This document shows positions 48,641-58,083 of a DNA stretch of 64,000 bases, piece by piece. Below the pieces are notes generated by a model. It did not search any database. It was not told the DNA's origin and was given only the letters and a program-made list of their open reading frames with translations. Every line of letters starts with the position of its first letter. The stretch's first letter is position 1. The position numbers and the translations under genes are program-made. Source of the DNA: Symbiodinium natans (lineage: Eukaryota; Sar; Dinophyceae; Suessiales; Symbiodiniaceae); the NCBI GenBank assembly GCA_905221605.1, contig CAJNDS010001114.1, positions 124,001 through 188,000 of the forward strand, in the 5' to 3' direction.

Positions 48641-48783
48641 GGTACCACTGGGCTACCATCAAGTCTATAGAGCCCAAGCAGCCACCGTGGCCACACGTGG
48701 AGCTGTTGCCTGCAGCTTTGCGTCGACTCTCAAGGGTGTGCTTGGGAGGCGGATTTTTGGGGAGTTTCTGGGCGCTGGCTCAA

Positions 48784-48838
48784 GGGTTTATGGTTTAGGG
48801 TTTAGGGTTTAGGGTCTAGGGTTTAGGGCTTAGTGTTT
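48784..48838 (+). repeat. telomere-like array, right member of pair 5
   Basis: TTTAGGG with one TCTAGGG and one CTTAGTG; 143 bp after the opposite array. Confidence 0.95.
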
Positions 48839-48971
48839 AGGAGTCTCCCAGAAGTGGGCCATACTTTGAGTACCACAAGCCTCGCCTTGACGCCCGTGGC
48901 CAGCGCCCAGACCTGGTGCTGGGCCTCCCTTTGGGCCATGTCCTGCATGGCCGGCTTCGGGGAGAGAAGAA

Positions 48972-49080
48972 CCCAAAGAGCCCAATACCCCTTAACTAAG
49001 GAATACACCTTAAACCATATTAAGGATCCCTATATAAGTTAAGCAAGCTTCCCTAATTAAGGGATATTGGGCTCTTTGGG
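48972..49080. mobile_element. MITE family I, single copy (109 bp)
   Basis: Left CCCAAAGAGCCCAATACCCC and right GGGATATTGGGCTCTTTGGG are inverse repeats with about 27 of 30 matches. The terminal nonamer CCCAAAGAG is also the end of family C copy 2, so I and C may share a transposase source. No clear target duplication. Confidence 0.75.
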
Positions 49081-49424
49081 AATCGGTTTCAGAGTTTCAG
49101 GCTCTAAGGGTTTATAAGGCTTCAGGGGACGGGCATAAGGGTTGAGGGTTTCAGGGGTCTTGGCTTAATAAGGGCTTCAGGGCTTTTTCAGACAGAAATA
49201 AACCAGGCATCAGGGTTTAGGGTCGTGGCCCTTGGGGTCTGCACGTGAAGCAGCCTGAACTGTATAGTACATTTCCGGTAGACTGCAACCTCTCTTGGTG
49301 TACACTAGTGGAACTCCTTTGGTGCTTTTTGGCTGCTAAGGGCCCACGGTATGGTACAAATCATGGTCCCGTTGGAGTTTCATGCTGGGAGATGGGGGTT
49401 GCATGCAGTGCTTCGGCTCACTCT

Positions 49425-49452
49425 AAACCCTAAACCCTAAACCCTAGATCCT
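49425..49452 (-). repeat. short telomere-like array
   Basis: Four CCCTAAA-type units. Confidence 0.92.
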
Positions 49453-50479
49453 AAGCTTCTATCCCGGAAGCCTGAAACCCCAAGGTCTGCGCACAATGGG
49501 CCACCCTGAAGTGCAGGGCGCCTGACCTAGCCCTGTCTCAGCCCTGTCCTCCCCAAACCACTCGGGGTCGATGGAATGCACTACCTGCATATCGTCATCT
49601 GCTGCAGTTTGAGTTGAAGCTGTGATCAGTGCAAAGGATGTCTTCAACTGTTCTGCGCTCGAGAGCCTTGAGGCTGCTGAGAGGGCTCTCGGACAGTCAT
49701 ACAGTATGGGCAATTACACGGCAAGTCCCTGTTGCGGGAAGACGAGGAGGGACCCACCAGCAACTCAGGAAAGGGACTTAATTTAAGGGCCAGCAGCTGT
49801 TCGAGACGTTTACGCGAACCAAAAGTGAACAGGGTAGCAGATGATGGTAGATGGATATAGGGGTTCGGGGCAAGGCTTAAGATTTATGGCTTGGGGTGAA
49901 GGCTTGATTGAATTCTAAGGCATAGCTGGCATGGCTCGGGCCCAGCCATGAAGCTTGCGCTCGAGGTGCGTGGGGTCTTATTAGAGCCAGAGCTGCTTTG
50001 CAAAAACATGCGGCGCAGCCACCGAAAGTAGCTGATCCACCAAATCGCAGTGACTGCCTGAATGGCGGGAAGGAACTGCTTTGCGAGTCTGCAGTGTTCA
50101 CTACAGCACAAGATTCTTAAGGCCGTCCATCCCAAAATCATCAAAATTCCCAAAGAACCCTACCAACCCCCCCCCCCCCCCCCCCCCCTTTAACACCTGC
50201 AGGCCTTAACTCTAAGGCCGGGAATGAAGCCCAAAACATCCACCAAAGCCATCCCGCCCCCGCCCAAACACAGCAAACAGGAATGCCCTGTCGGGTTGGA
50301 GAAGAGCTGCCCTGTCGGTCTATGCTCGGAGTGTTTCAAAACGGCTCAAAGGCAAACACATCTCGCGCCGAGTAGGGCGCGCTTGCAGCAGCTACTGTCT
50401 TCCCCAGTCAAGAACTTCATGGTCCTGGCACAAGGCCCGCCCAGCGACTCCTGGTCACAACCCCCCACACACCAACATG
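49453..50479. other. gene-free stretch with poly-C run
   Basis: A 22-base poly-C run at 50167-50188. Short overlapping frames only. Confidence 0.45.
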
Positions 50480-50568
50480 TAGGGTTTAGGGTTTAGGGTT
50501 TAGGGTTTAGGGTTTAGGGTTTAGGGTTTAGGGTTTAGGGTTTAGGGTTTAGGGTTTAGGGTTTAGGG
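50480..50568 (+). repeat. telomere-like array, about 12 units
   Basis: Perfect TTTAGGG repeats. Confidence 0.97.
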
Positions 50569-50812
50569 ATAAAAACAAACCCAACTCGGAAGACCAGCTC
50601 TTTCAGTGCCGTCCAGTGGCTCAGGCAACGCACAAAGGTTGTTGCGAAGTCGGCGAGGCCCTAGGGGGTTCAAACCATCTTCTTCGAGAACTGTTTGGGG
50701 GCTCAAGGACTTGCATGGGGTTCAACGCATCAACGGCTCAACGGTTGTGAGTTTGGCTCAATAGCGCAGGGGGGTAGGGGGGAGTTGCTCCGTGTGGCAT
50801 TATTCTTCAAGC

Positions 50813-50854
50813 CTAAACCCTAAACCCTAAACCCTGATCCCTAAACCCTAAACT
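50813..50854 (-). repeat. telomere-like array, left member of pair 6
   Basis: CCCTAAA with one CCCTGAT; the opposite array starts 77 bp later. Confidence 0.94.
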
Positions 50855-50931
50855 AAATGTGAGTCGCAGGCTTGCATATCATGAAGTTGAGACCAATACT
50901 TCTAAAATTAGAGACTAGCCTTTGTAGCTTT

Positions 50932-50983
50932 AGTTTAGGGTTTAGGGTTTCGGGTTTAGGGCTTAGGGTTTAGGTTTTAGGTG
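50932..50983 (+). repeat. telomere-like array, right member of pair 6
   Basis: TTTAGGG, TTTCGGG, CTTAGGG and TTTTAGG units. Confidence 0.93.
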
Positions 50984-51112
50984 CCAGTTCAGCAACCCCT
51001 AAGATTCTCCCAAGAACATGAAAGAAGCTCCCGGACGCTGCGGAGCAACAATCGGGCGGACTCCCATCACCCAATCACCCCCAGAAATTGCGGCGCCACA
51101 TGACTTTCCTGA

Positions 51113-51259
51113 ACTTGGAACCCTAGCAACAACTGTGTTTTAAGATGTGTTTTAGGAGTGTTAGTATCCAAATTAAGGAAAAGATATTCCCAAGCAACAA
51201 TTGTGTTTTTGGCTGTGTCTTAGGATTTATATCTGAACTAAGGAAAAGATATTCCCAAG
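51113..51259. mobile_element. family L element carrying a 65-68 bp tandem duplication
   Basis: CTTGGAACCCTAGCAACAAC opens and ATTCCCAAG closes each unit. The blocks 51127-51194 and 51195-51259 are tandem copies sharing CAACAA, TGTGTTTT, TTAGGA and AAGGAAAAGATATTCCCAAG. A shorter relative lies at 56249. Confidence 0.65.
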
Positions 51260-51393
51260 CATCTCCGAGAATATGTGCCTTGGCGGCCTTTGGATGCTGA
51301 AGCAGCTTCGCCAAGCAGAAGACCCCCTAAAATTCGGCCTGACTCTCCAAGTCTCTCCCAAGCCAGGTGCCCTCCGAAGCGCTTTAAATGGGC

Positions 51394-51444
51394 ACCCTAA
51401 ACCCTAAACCCTAAACCGTAAACCCTAAACCCTAAACCCTAAAC
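51394..51444 (-). repeat. telomere-like array, left member of pair 7
   Basis: Seven CCCTAAA units, one CCGTAAA. Confidence 0.96.
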
Positions 51445-51560
51445 ATTTGGATGTTCCGAGGTTTTGAGGGGGTTCAGGGAGGGGACGACTCTGAAAGGGG
51501 GGTGCCTCCGCCAGGGCCGCAGCATGCCGCAGGGCGGCCAGCTGCTCAAGGTCCTCGTCT

Positions 51561-51672
51561 CGGGTTTAGGGTTTAGGGTTTAGGGTTTAGGGTTTAGGGT
51601 TTAGGGTTTAGGATTTAGGGTTTAGGGTTTAGGGTTTAGGGTTTAGGGTTTAGGGTTTCGGGTCTAGGGGTT
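51561..51672 (+). repeat. telomere-like array, right member of pair 7
   Basis: About 15 TTTAGGG units with single TTTAGGA and TTTCGGG changes; 116 bp after the opposite array. Confidence 0.97.
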
Positions 51673-51797
51673 TAAGGCTTGCGTTTTGGGTGCTGGAGAT
51701 TCGACGGGTCTCGAGTCTCGCTCGAGGGCTTTGGTCATGCTCGTGCCACATAGTGCCGCTGCACATCTTGGGAACTCCTCAGGCCTCAAGGCCTCTA

Positions 51798-51903
51798 AAT
51801 TGGGATGTTCCCCCTTGTACTAAGAGTCCTAAAAAAGGGGTGTGAGTACCCCCTATTACGATCCCTATTAAGGACTGTTAGTATGAGGGGGAACATCCCA
51901 ACC
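51798..51903. mobile_element. MITE family B, copy 2 (106 bp)
   Basis: Arms TTGGGATGTTCCCCCTT and AGGGGGAACATCCCAA are inverse repeats of about 30 bp. Direct repeats TCTA at 51794-51797 and 51904-51907 fit a 4-bp target duplication. The centre keeps the family motif GATCCCTATTAAGGACTGTT. Confidence 0.88.
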
Positions 51904-52064
51904 TCTAAACCTACAACACCCAAGAGTCTAAGCTCCCCAATCCCCCGAAGAGCCCGCACCCTGAGCTAGGAAAACTCCCTGACTTGGCCTTTCTGAGACC
52001 TGACCTCGCAAGTCCAGACCCTAAGGCCCAAAAAGCTGCCCCTAACAACTCCGGCACGCCCCTG

Positions 52065-52362
52065 CCCTAAACCCTAAACCCTAAAACCCTAAAACCCTGA
52101 AAAACCCTAAAACCCTAAAACCCTAAAACCCTAAAACCCAAAAACCCAAAAACCCAAAAACCAAAAACCCAAAAACCCAAAAACCCAAAAACCCAAAAAC
52201 CCAAAAACCCAAAAACCCAAAAACCCTAAAACCCTAAAACCCTAAAACCCTAAAACCCTAAAACCCTAAAACCCTAAAACCCGAAAACCCTAAAACCCGA
52301 AAACCCGAAAACCCGAAAACCCTAAAACCCCAAAACCCCAAAACCCAAAAACCCTAAAACCC
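52065..52362 (-). repeat. 8-bp telomere-variant array (CCCTAAAA / CCCAAAAA / CCCGAAAA), left member of pair 8
   Basis: It starts as CCCTAAA, becomes CCCTAAAA octamers, then a block of CCCAAAAA, again CCCTAAAA, then CCCGAAAA and CCCCAAAA. Blocks of identical variants side by side indicate repeated local amplification. Confidence 0.97.
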
Positions 52363-52470
52363 TCTCTCCACCGCCGCCCCTCCACGCCTCCCGCGAAAGG
52401 GGCACCTCGGGCTCGCCCGATCGAGCCTGGCCCATAACAAAGACACTGGTGCATACGGAATTCTGATACA

Positions 52471-52634
52471 AGGGCTTAGGGTTTTAGGGGTTTAGGGTTA
52501 GGGTTTAGGGTTTATAGGGTTTATAGGGTTTATAGGGTTTATAGGGTTTATAGGGTTTAGAGGGTTTATAGGGTTTATAGGGTTTATAGGGTTTATAGGG
52601 TTTAGGGTTTAGGGTTCAGGGTTTAGGGTTTAGT
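52471..52634 (+). repeat. 9-bp telomere-variant array (TTTATAGGG), right member of pair 8
   Basis: About eleven TTTATAGGG nonamers lie between ordinary TTTAGGG units; 108 bp after the opposite octamer array. Confidence 0.97.
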
Positions 52635-52772
52635 AAGGTGATTCTAGGGGTTTAGGCTCAGATGGTTCAGGCTTCTAGGGGGCTTGTCCGAGCTTTCGAG
52701 GGTTTAAGGCTTTTCGAGGGTTTGAGGGTTCTTGAGGAGGGTCTCGGATTTACTGGGGCTTCTTGGGGTTTT

Positions 52773-52785
52773 GGGGGGGGGGGGG
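52773..52785 (+). repeat. poly-G run (13)
   Basis: Three bases before MITE A copy 3. Confidence 0.95.
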
Positions 52786-52788
52786 TGA

Positions 52789-52900
52789 CTACTATTTGCT
52801 TAAGAACCCCCAAAAAACAAAGAATATTCTTACTTGTAAGGCAAATATAGGGATTATTCTTAATTTCTAATTTGTTGGGGGGTTCTTACGCAAGTAGTAG
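52789..52900. mobile_element. MITE family A, copy 3 (112 bp)
   Basis: Ends are CTACTATTTGCTTAAGAACC and the inverse ending ACGCAAGTAGTAG. The interior has the shared motif TAAGGCAAATATAGGGATTA. It sits immediately after a 13-base poly-G run. Confidence 0.82.
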
Positions 52901-54048
52901 AAGAAGCAAGGCTGGGGATTCATAGTTTTTGGACTGGGGCGTGTTATGCCTTCAACAACACTAGGAGCAAACTTTCGGCCCTTCTGCCTGTGGCACAACC
53001 GTTACGCCCATTCTTTCCATTTCTTCTCTCGCGTCTGGCTGTTTGCTGAGGAGGACTCGCGGAAACCTCGCATGCCTTAAACCCTAACCCCGAACCCTGA
53101 ATGAGATGCCCCCCCAAACAACGCCGCAACATCGCGGTTGGAGAGTGTGGTTTCCGACTCAACCTTTCTAGGGCTCCTGCGGCCGGCGAAGGTTCACCAA
53201 CCAAGGAGTGCACATGGGAACTTACTAGAAAGCGCCTAAAGTCGGGTCACGGGCTCGGGCTTTAAGCTGCAAGGCATCACCCCAAACCCCAAACCCTAAA
53301 CCCTAAACTCTAAACCCAAACCCCCAAGACTGTTGAGACTTTAGGGCTCTGAGCTCGAGGGCTCTCAGGGCGACTCTCATGGGCCTTACAGAGACAGCTC
53401 GGCGCAGGAAGCTGCAGTTTCGTGGTTCTTCGGGCTTTGATGTTTCAGTTCAGATTTAAGTTTTGAGACCCCCAACGTCAGGCAGCTCAAAAAAAAGGAG
53501 GTAGCAAACAGCCAGCTTCCTCCGTCGGGCCTTGGAAGGTTCGGCTCGCCCAGTCCTCAGCGAGTTTTTGAGGTTCTAAGGCTCAGGGTACGAGGCAGCT
53601 GGACAGGCTTGGGTGCTTGTAGATCTCTTGGCTCAGCATTCTGGCAGATTCTGGCATGGCCCAATGTCGGCACGAGTCCACGAGTCCTGCTAGGGTGACC
53701 TCATTACACATGTGGGCATTGCAGGAGTTTGGCCTCCGACAAGGGCAAGCCTGGATGGAGGTAAGAGTGGCCTTGTGAACCACGGCAAGCACGAGCTTGC
53801 TCTGCAGCAAGCGCAAGACCAAGAAGAGATCAGAAGCTTACGTTGCTGGGACGAAGAGCACGCACATATCCTGGCAGACTGCTCAGGACTTCATCCCTAC
53901 GAGTCTCCGTTCCCAAGCATGGAAAAGGAGATGATTCCATATTTTGTTTGCAGATGCCGGCTTGCTGCGGCTGGCTGTTGTGCAAAGCTTCATCAATGCT
54001 TTGGCTGCAACTTCCTGGTTTGTTTGTCGGCCTGATTTGATAAAACGT
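52901..54048. other. gene-free stretch
   Basis: Short CCCTAAA words at 53286-53320. The 107-codon + frame at 53712-54035 is Cys-rich near its end but overlaps minus frames and has no recognised domain. Confidence 0.35.
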
Positions 54049-54066
54049 CCCCCCCCCCCCTCCCCC

Positions 54067-54142
54067 AAAACCTATGTCGTATACACTTGGCTTTAAGGCC
54101 CAAGTATACGTAGACAAAATAGGTTTATGGATCCTTTGGGCT
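54067..54142. mobile_element. MITE family C-like, copy 3, rearranged
   Basis: GTATACACTTGG and CCCAAGTATAC form an inverted repeat around CTTTAAGG. The outer right end ATGGATCCTTTGGG matches the family C terminus. The left outer end is missing or replaced by a poly-C run. Confidence 0.5.
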
Positions 54143-54145
54143 CTC

Positions 54146-55229
54146 TAGCGGACAACTGTCCTCGAGCTGGACAGCGTGCTCCTCAGAGCCGCTGCAGCCG
54201 CGTGCATGGCGCCAGCAACAAGCGGCCGACGGAGCTATAGGGTTTACGGGGGTTTACGGGGCTTCATGCGTCAGGAAAACCAAACGCCACCCCAAAGCAC
54301 TGGTAGGCCCTGACCAAGGAGTAGATGTAAAGGCTCAGGGTTATATGCGCGTGGGTTTGAAGCTCGAGCTGTCGTGGCCATCGTGCGAGTGACTTCCTGA
54401 TGTTCTGACATCGAAGCTTTTGTGGGGGACGGAATGTGGGGCTCTTAGGCGTTTGCATCCTACTTAATTTCCAACAGGCCAGACCAGCAATGGCAGGATG
54501 TGCGCGCGGAAGTTCTCAGCTCCTGTGTATTCCCTGGTGCCGATGTGCAGCTTGCTAAGCCACACACACGAAAAGGAAGCGCCAACTCAGGTCAGATGCG
54601 CCCAACAAACATTCCAAGCCATGCAAGGGCACGAGGGTCTAAACGGGCAGCCTTCTGTGATCTTTTAACCTCTGTGAGCGTGTTGACAGGGTCTTATGTA
54701 AGGGAGGATAGACAAAGGTCAAGGGCGTGGGGCTTGGGCGGCGGTTGATTACGTGTTAGAGGCACGGCTCAGTTGGAGGGCGTTGACGTCTTTGTGGTTG
54801 GGGGCCTTTCGGTGGGTAACTTAGACCTCAACAATGCCTGGCGCTTGATTTTTTCCAGTCTTTGCGACAGCCGAGGGCCGCTTCAGAACCTGCGGAGGGT
54901 GCTGCAGAGGGGTTCTGGAAGGCAATCAGGGTAGGACTTCAGGGTTTTCATAGCCTTGTGGCCTTGGGGGGCCTTGTTTCGTGCTGACGTGCAACCTTTT
55001 GTCGAGCCCCAAACCCCTCAACACCTCGAAGCTTGTACGTGGCTTGTCTGAGCTCCCGGACTGCAGCGCTTGCCCCACGCCGCCCGGACTTCCTGTCAGA
55101 AGTTGGTGTGATTCAAGCCTTTTTCATGCCTTTTGAGCTGGCGCGGATTCAGGTCTCAGCTCTGATCAATAAGGCTGTGCAACGCAGCAGCAGTGAGGGC
55201 TGGCCTCATGTGTTCCACATGCCTGGGCG

Positions 55230-55263
<34 letters not shown>

Positions 55264-55692
55264 CCTGTCGAAATCAGACGGAGTCAGCCGAGAGAAGAGA
55301 AGCTAGCACAACAAAAGCACATAACCCACCCGTCTGCTCCCCCCATTCCCAATGCCACCACGTTGCGAGATCACCAGCTTTTTTGAATCAAAGTAGTCGA
55401 CACCTTGGCTTGCGCGTAGATCATATCTCCATGAACTGACCAACAGAACCGATGATGTGTTCTGAGCACCTCCCTCCAACCTTGAGCTTTCACAACCTGA
55501 CCCTAAACTCTTGAAGATGCCATGGAACCCTCGAATCTTTGCTGTTGATCGCGTTCTGTTTTGGGCTCAGAACTGTGGTCAGAGCGACCTGCCATTCCAC
55601 CGCACTGAGTTTCTTGAATTTACGCCGAGCAAACTGCGAATTGCTCTGGAGGCCTGGGCTTTGAGGCTTCGGGCCTCAGAGCTCCGTACCGG
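54146..55692. other. gene-free stretch
   Basis: A GT run at 55231-55261. The 117-codon + frame (55033-55386) passes through that run, so it is not a convincing gene. Confidence 0.4.
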
Positions 55693-55884
55693 AACCCTAA
55701 ACCCTAAACCCTAAACCCTAAACCCTAAACCCTAAACCCTAAACCCTAAACCCTAAACCCTAAACCCTAAACCCTAAACCCTAAACAATAAACCCTAAAC
55801 CCTAAACCCTAAACCCTAAACCCTAAACCCTAAACCCTAAACCCTAAACCCTAAACCCTAAACCCTAAACCCTAAACCCTAAAC
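55693..55884 (-). repeat. longest perfect telomere-like array (about 27 units), left member of pair 9
   Basis: CCCTAAA repeated for 192 bp with one changed unit (CAATAAA near 55788). Confidence 0.98.
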
Positions 55885-56027
55885 GGCGGGTTGAGGGTTC
55901 AGGAATTTGCTCTGAAGTCTGTGACGAGAAGCGATTCTTCTTCCCCGGTCCCCGGCTGATGCCCGGAGGCAGGTAGTACCTTCGCCACAGGTCACCAAGT
56001 CTACTCTGATGCCCATAACTCAGACTG

Positions 56028-56097
56028 GGTCTAGGGTTTAGGGTTTAGGGTTTAGGGTTTAGGGTTTAGGGTTTAGGGTTTAGGGTTTAGGGTTTGG
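56028..56097 (+). repeat. telomere-like array, right member of pair 9
   Basis: About nine TTTAGGG units, 143 bp after the opposite array. Confidence 0.97.
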
Positions 56098-56248
56098 GAA
56101 CTCCAGGTTTAGGGCTCTAAAAGTCTCAACAACCAATGCGCCCACTACGGTGGGTATCAAGATTGGAGTTGGGCAAGAGCGCCCGTAAGGTCCCAAAAGC
56201 GGAAATGCCAGCTGCTCAGGCTACCACCACGGTCCTATACTGAACTTG

Positions 56249-56302
56249 GGAAGACTCGCAACAGTTGTAACTTAAGCTGTTTCTTAGGAATTATTATTCC
56301 CC
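56249..56302. mobile_element. family L-like short copy
   Basis: CTTGGGAA at the left and TTCCCCAAG at the right are inverse, with CAACAGTTGTAAC and GTTTCTTAGGA between, as in the copy at 51113. Confidence 0.5.
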
Positions 56303-56425
56303 AAGTATCCCACAGGGCCCACACGCCAGCCCATATTCTAGCTTTGGGCTTTCGGTCTTTAGGCTTCCATCCCAGAATGTGTCGAAGCCCTACGCCACAA
56401 AAGCTGTAGTCCAGCCCATACCATA

Positions 56426-56542
56426 CCCAAAGGGTCCCATGTACCTTTTCAGTATATAGTGTTTACTTGGGACGTAAAGGGGTCCTTCTATAGTAGCTTT
56501 AGGGCCCAAGTACATACTATATGGGTACATGGACCCTTAGGG
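56426..56542. mobile_element. MITE family C, copy 1 (117 bp)
   Basis: Left CCCAAAGGGTCCCATGTACC is inverse to the right GGTACATGGACCCTTAGGG, and the inner arms TATATAGTGTTTACTTGGG and CCCAAGTACATACTATAT extend the pairing to about 45 bp. A 3-bp repeat ATA flanks it (56423-56425 and 56543-56545). Confidence 0.78.
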
Positions 56543-56648
56543 ATAGAACTTCAGTCGGACCGTTCGGCTTCGACGGGCCTGTCTTTGCGCTGGCCCACCT
56601 GGTGCGCAGCATGCGGCTTTGAGTGTGTGGTAGGGTCTTTGAAATTTT

Positions 56649-56692
56649 AGATAGATAGATAGATAGATATATATATATATACATATGTATAG
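56649..56692. repeat. GATA and TA microsatellite
   Basis: Five TAGA units followed by TATATA. Confidence 0.95.
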
Positions 56693-57168
56693 AGCATGCC
56701 ATGTCGCCAGGTTTGTGAATAAAAGGGAAATCAGACCCGGGAGACATCCTGAAACCGACACTTCCGGTCTGCATGAAAAACTACGTCCCCCTAGAAACCG
56801 AACAAAAAACGGACCCCTCGATCCCCTAAACCCTGGGCACTTGAACCCGAAGGCGGCAGTAAACGGCTGTAGTCTTTTTTCCCAGCTTCGGAGAAAAGTT
56901 GAAGGTGCGAACGCTTCTGAAGTTTGAGCCAGTCATCCTTACTCGGCCCCAAAACCAGCGACCCTCCAAACTTCAACCCTTTGTTGATTACGCAATCGAG
57001 TATAAACATGCATTCGCTTTACACCGTGGAACGCAGGTCGGGTGCAGTTCGAGCTGGTCGGGAAGGGCGTCCCAAGGGGCATCCAGACACGGGAGAGGCA
57101 TCCTTCAATTTTAAGTGCCCCATAGCCTATCACACTTTATGTACTTATGCAGATATAGGTAGTTAGAT
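56693..57168. other. gene-free stretch
   Basis: Overlapping short frames on both strands, no recognised domain. Confidence 0.4.
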
Positions 57169-57190
57169 CCCAAGGGTGATATGGAGATAA
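57169..57190. mobile_element. MITE family D, right-end fragment
   Basis: GATCCCAAGGGTGATATGGA resembles the family D right end AATTCCCAAGGGGGATATAG. No left end is found nearby, so only a fragment is called. Confidence 0.35.
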
Positions 57191-57289
57191 AAGGTAGTAG
57201 CCCCTAAACCTTCGCAAGTGACAAGTTCCGTGCTCCACCATCCTTGTCGGGGTATGACCATTGCAATTCACCCGATTCGAGTATAGGGT

Positions 57290-57412
57290 CCGCCAGAAAC
57301 CACATAAACATAAGGATCCTTCGACTGGGGTAGAAGGGCTCCAAAATGGGGGAATTCTGGAAAAAAAACCATGTTTGTAGAATCCTTCTGGTTATGTGGA
57401 GGTTTCCGAAAA
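57290..57412. mobile_element. imperfect inverted-repeat element (family M)
   Basis: GAAACCACATAAACATAAGG near the left pairs with CTTCTGGTTATGTGGAGGTT at the right, giving about 25 bp of imperfect inverted arms around a unique centre. It lies 180 bp from the telomere-like array bordering the copia element. Confidence 0.55.
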
Positions 57413-57592
57413 ATAGGGGTACCCTGTTTGGGGCTCCCTTTGAGGGGGATTCTATTCTGTTAAAGGGGTCGAGAGGGGGGTACCCCCTACTTTGGGAAAC
57501 GCCCATGTGACTCTTGGGGGCCCCTATACTTTGTCACAGTGGGGTAGCATTTTACATGTTTAAGGGTACTTAAACTCAATAAGGAATAGAAA

Positions 57593-57669
57593 AACCCTAA
57601 ACCCTAAACCCTAAACCCTAAACCCTAAACCCTAAACCCTAAACCCTAAACCCTAAACCCTAAACCCTA
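57593..57669 (-). repeat. telomere-like array bordering the copia element, 11 units
   Basis: Perfect CCCTAAA up to CCCTATAC, where the candidate LTR begins. On the element strand the retrotransposon reads directly into TTTAGGG repeats. Confidence 0.97.
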
Positions 57670-57898
57670 TACGGGGGGCAACCGAAGGAGGACAGGGAAC
57701 AAAACAGTCAACCCCAACAGAAGCCCTTAATACCCCTGGAACAACCAACAACCGAACAACAAGACCCCAAACCAAGGGCACACTTTTTTCGAAACCTTTG
57801 ACCGCTTTGGTCATGGCTTGAGCCAAAGATTACCGGGCTCATTGACCCTTCAACTTCCAATACCAACTCCTTTCTACAATACCAATTGCAGCTCCGCA
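57670..57898 (-). repeat. candidate 3' LTR (about 230 bp) of the copia element
   Basis: The interval starts with TG after the purine tract on the minus strand and ends where the telomere-like array begins. The far end does not show a clean CA terminus, so it may be truncated or its exact end may differ. No second LTR is in the window, so identity cannot be tested here. A spliced-leader-like sequence lies about 60 bases inside it. Confidence 0.35.
57817..57836 (-). other. dinoflagellate spliced-leader-like sequence in the candidate LTR
   Basis: The minus strand reads CCGGTAATCTTTGGCTCAAG. The last 11 bases, TTTGGCTCAAG, equal the 3' end of the conserved dinoflagellate spliced leader, and the first CCG matches its start. 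The middle differs. This could be a relic of a trans-spliced transcript, or chance. Confidence 0.3.
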
Positions 57899-57910
57899 CT
57901 CCCCCTGTCC
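57899..57910 (-). other. polypurine tract candidate of the copia element
   Basis: The minus strand reads GGACAGGGGGAG followed directly by TG. A G-rich purine run ending GGGGGAG just before TG is the usual site of plus-strand priming at the 3' LTR boundary of copia elements. It lies about 175 bases after the polyprotein stop codon, a plausible distance. Confidence 0.55.
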
Positions 57911-57927
57911 TAGGATTTCCTAGGACA
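57906..57927. repeat. perfect 10-bp inverted repeat beside the polypurine tract
   Basis: Arms TGTCCTAGGA and TCCTAGGACA are separated by TT. The palindrome overlaps the purine tract and could form a hairpin in the element transcript just before the 3' LTR. Confidence 0.8.
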
Positions 57928-58083
57928 CATTGGAGGTGCAGATCTTTGGCCAAAAACCGCCATTTAGGCAGCAGCCAGCTGCTTGAAATGCACATTATGG
58001 TTTAACGTCTTCCAGGACGAACCTTCAGCTCATTGGCTGAATCCTTTACCATTGAGGATTTCTTCACCTCGCACTTGGAAAAT

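Noticed and set aside
53712-54035. Cys-rich 107-codon + strand frame
   Set aside because: Overlaps two minus frames, has no metal-binding pattern I recognise and ends near a poly-C run.
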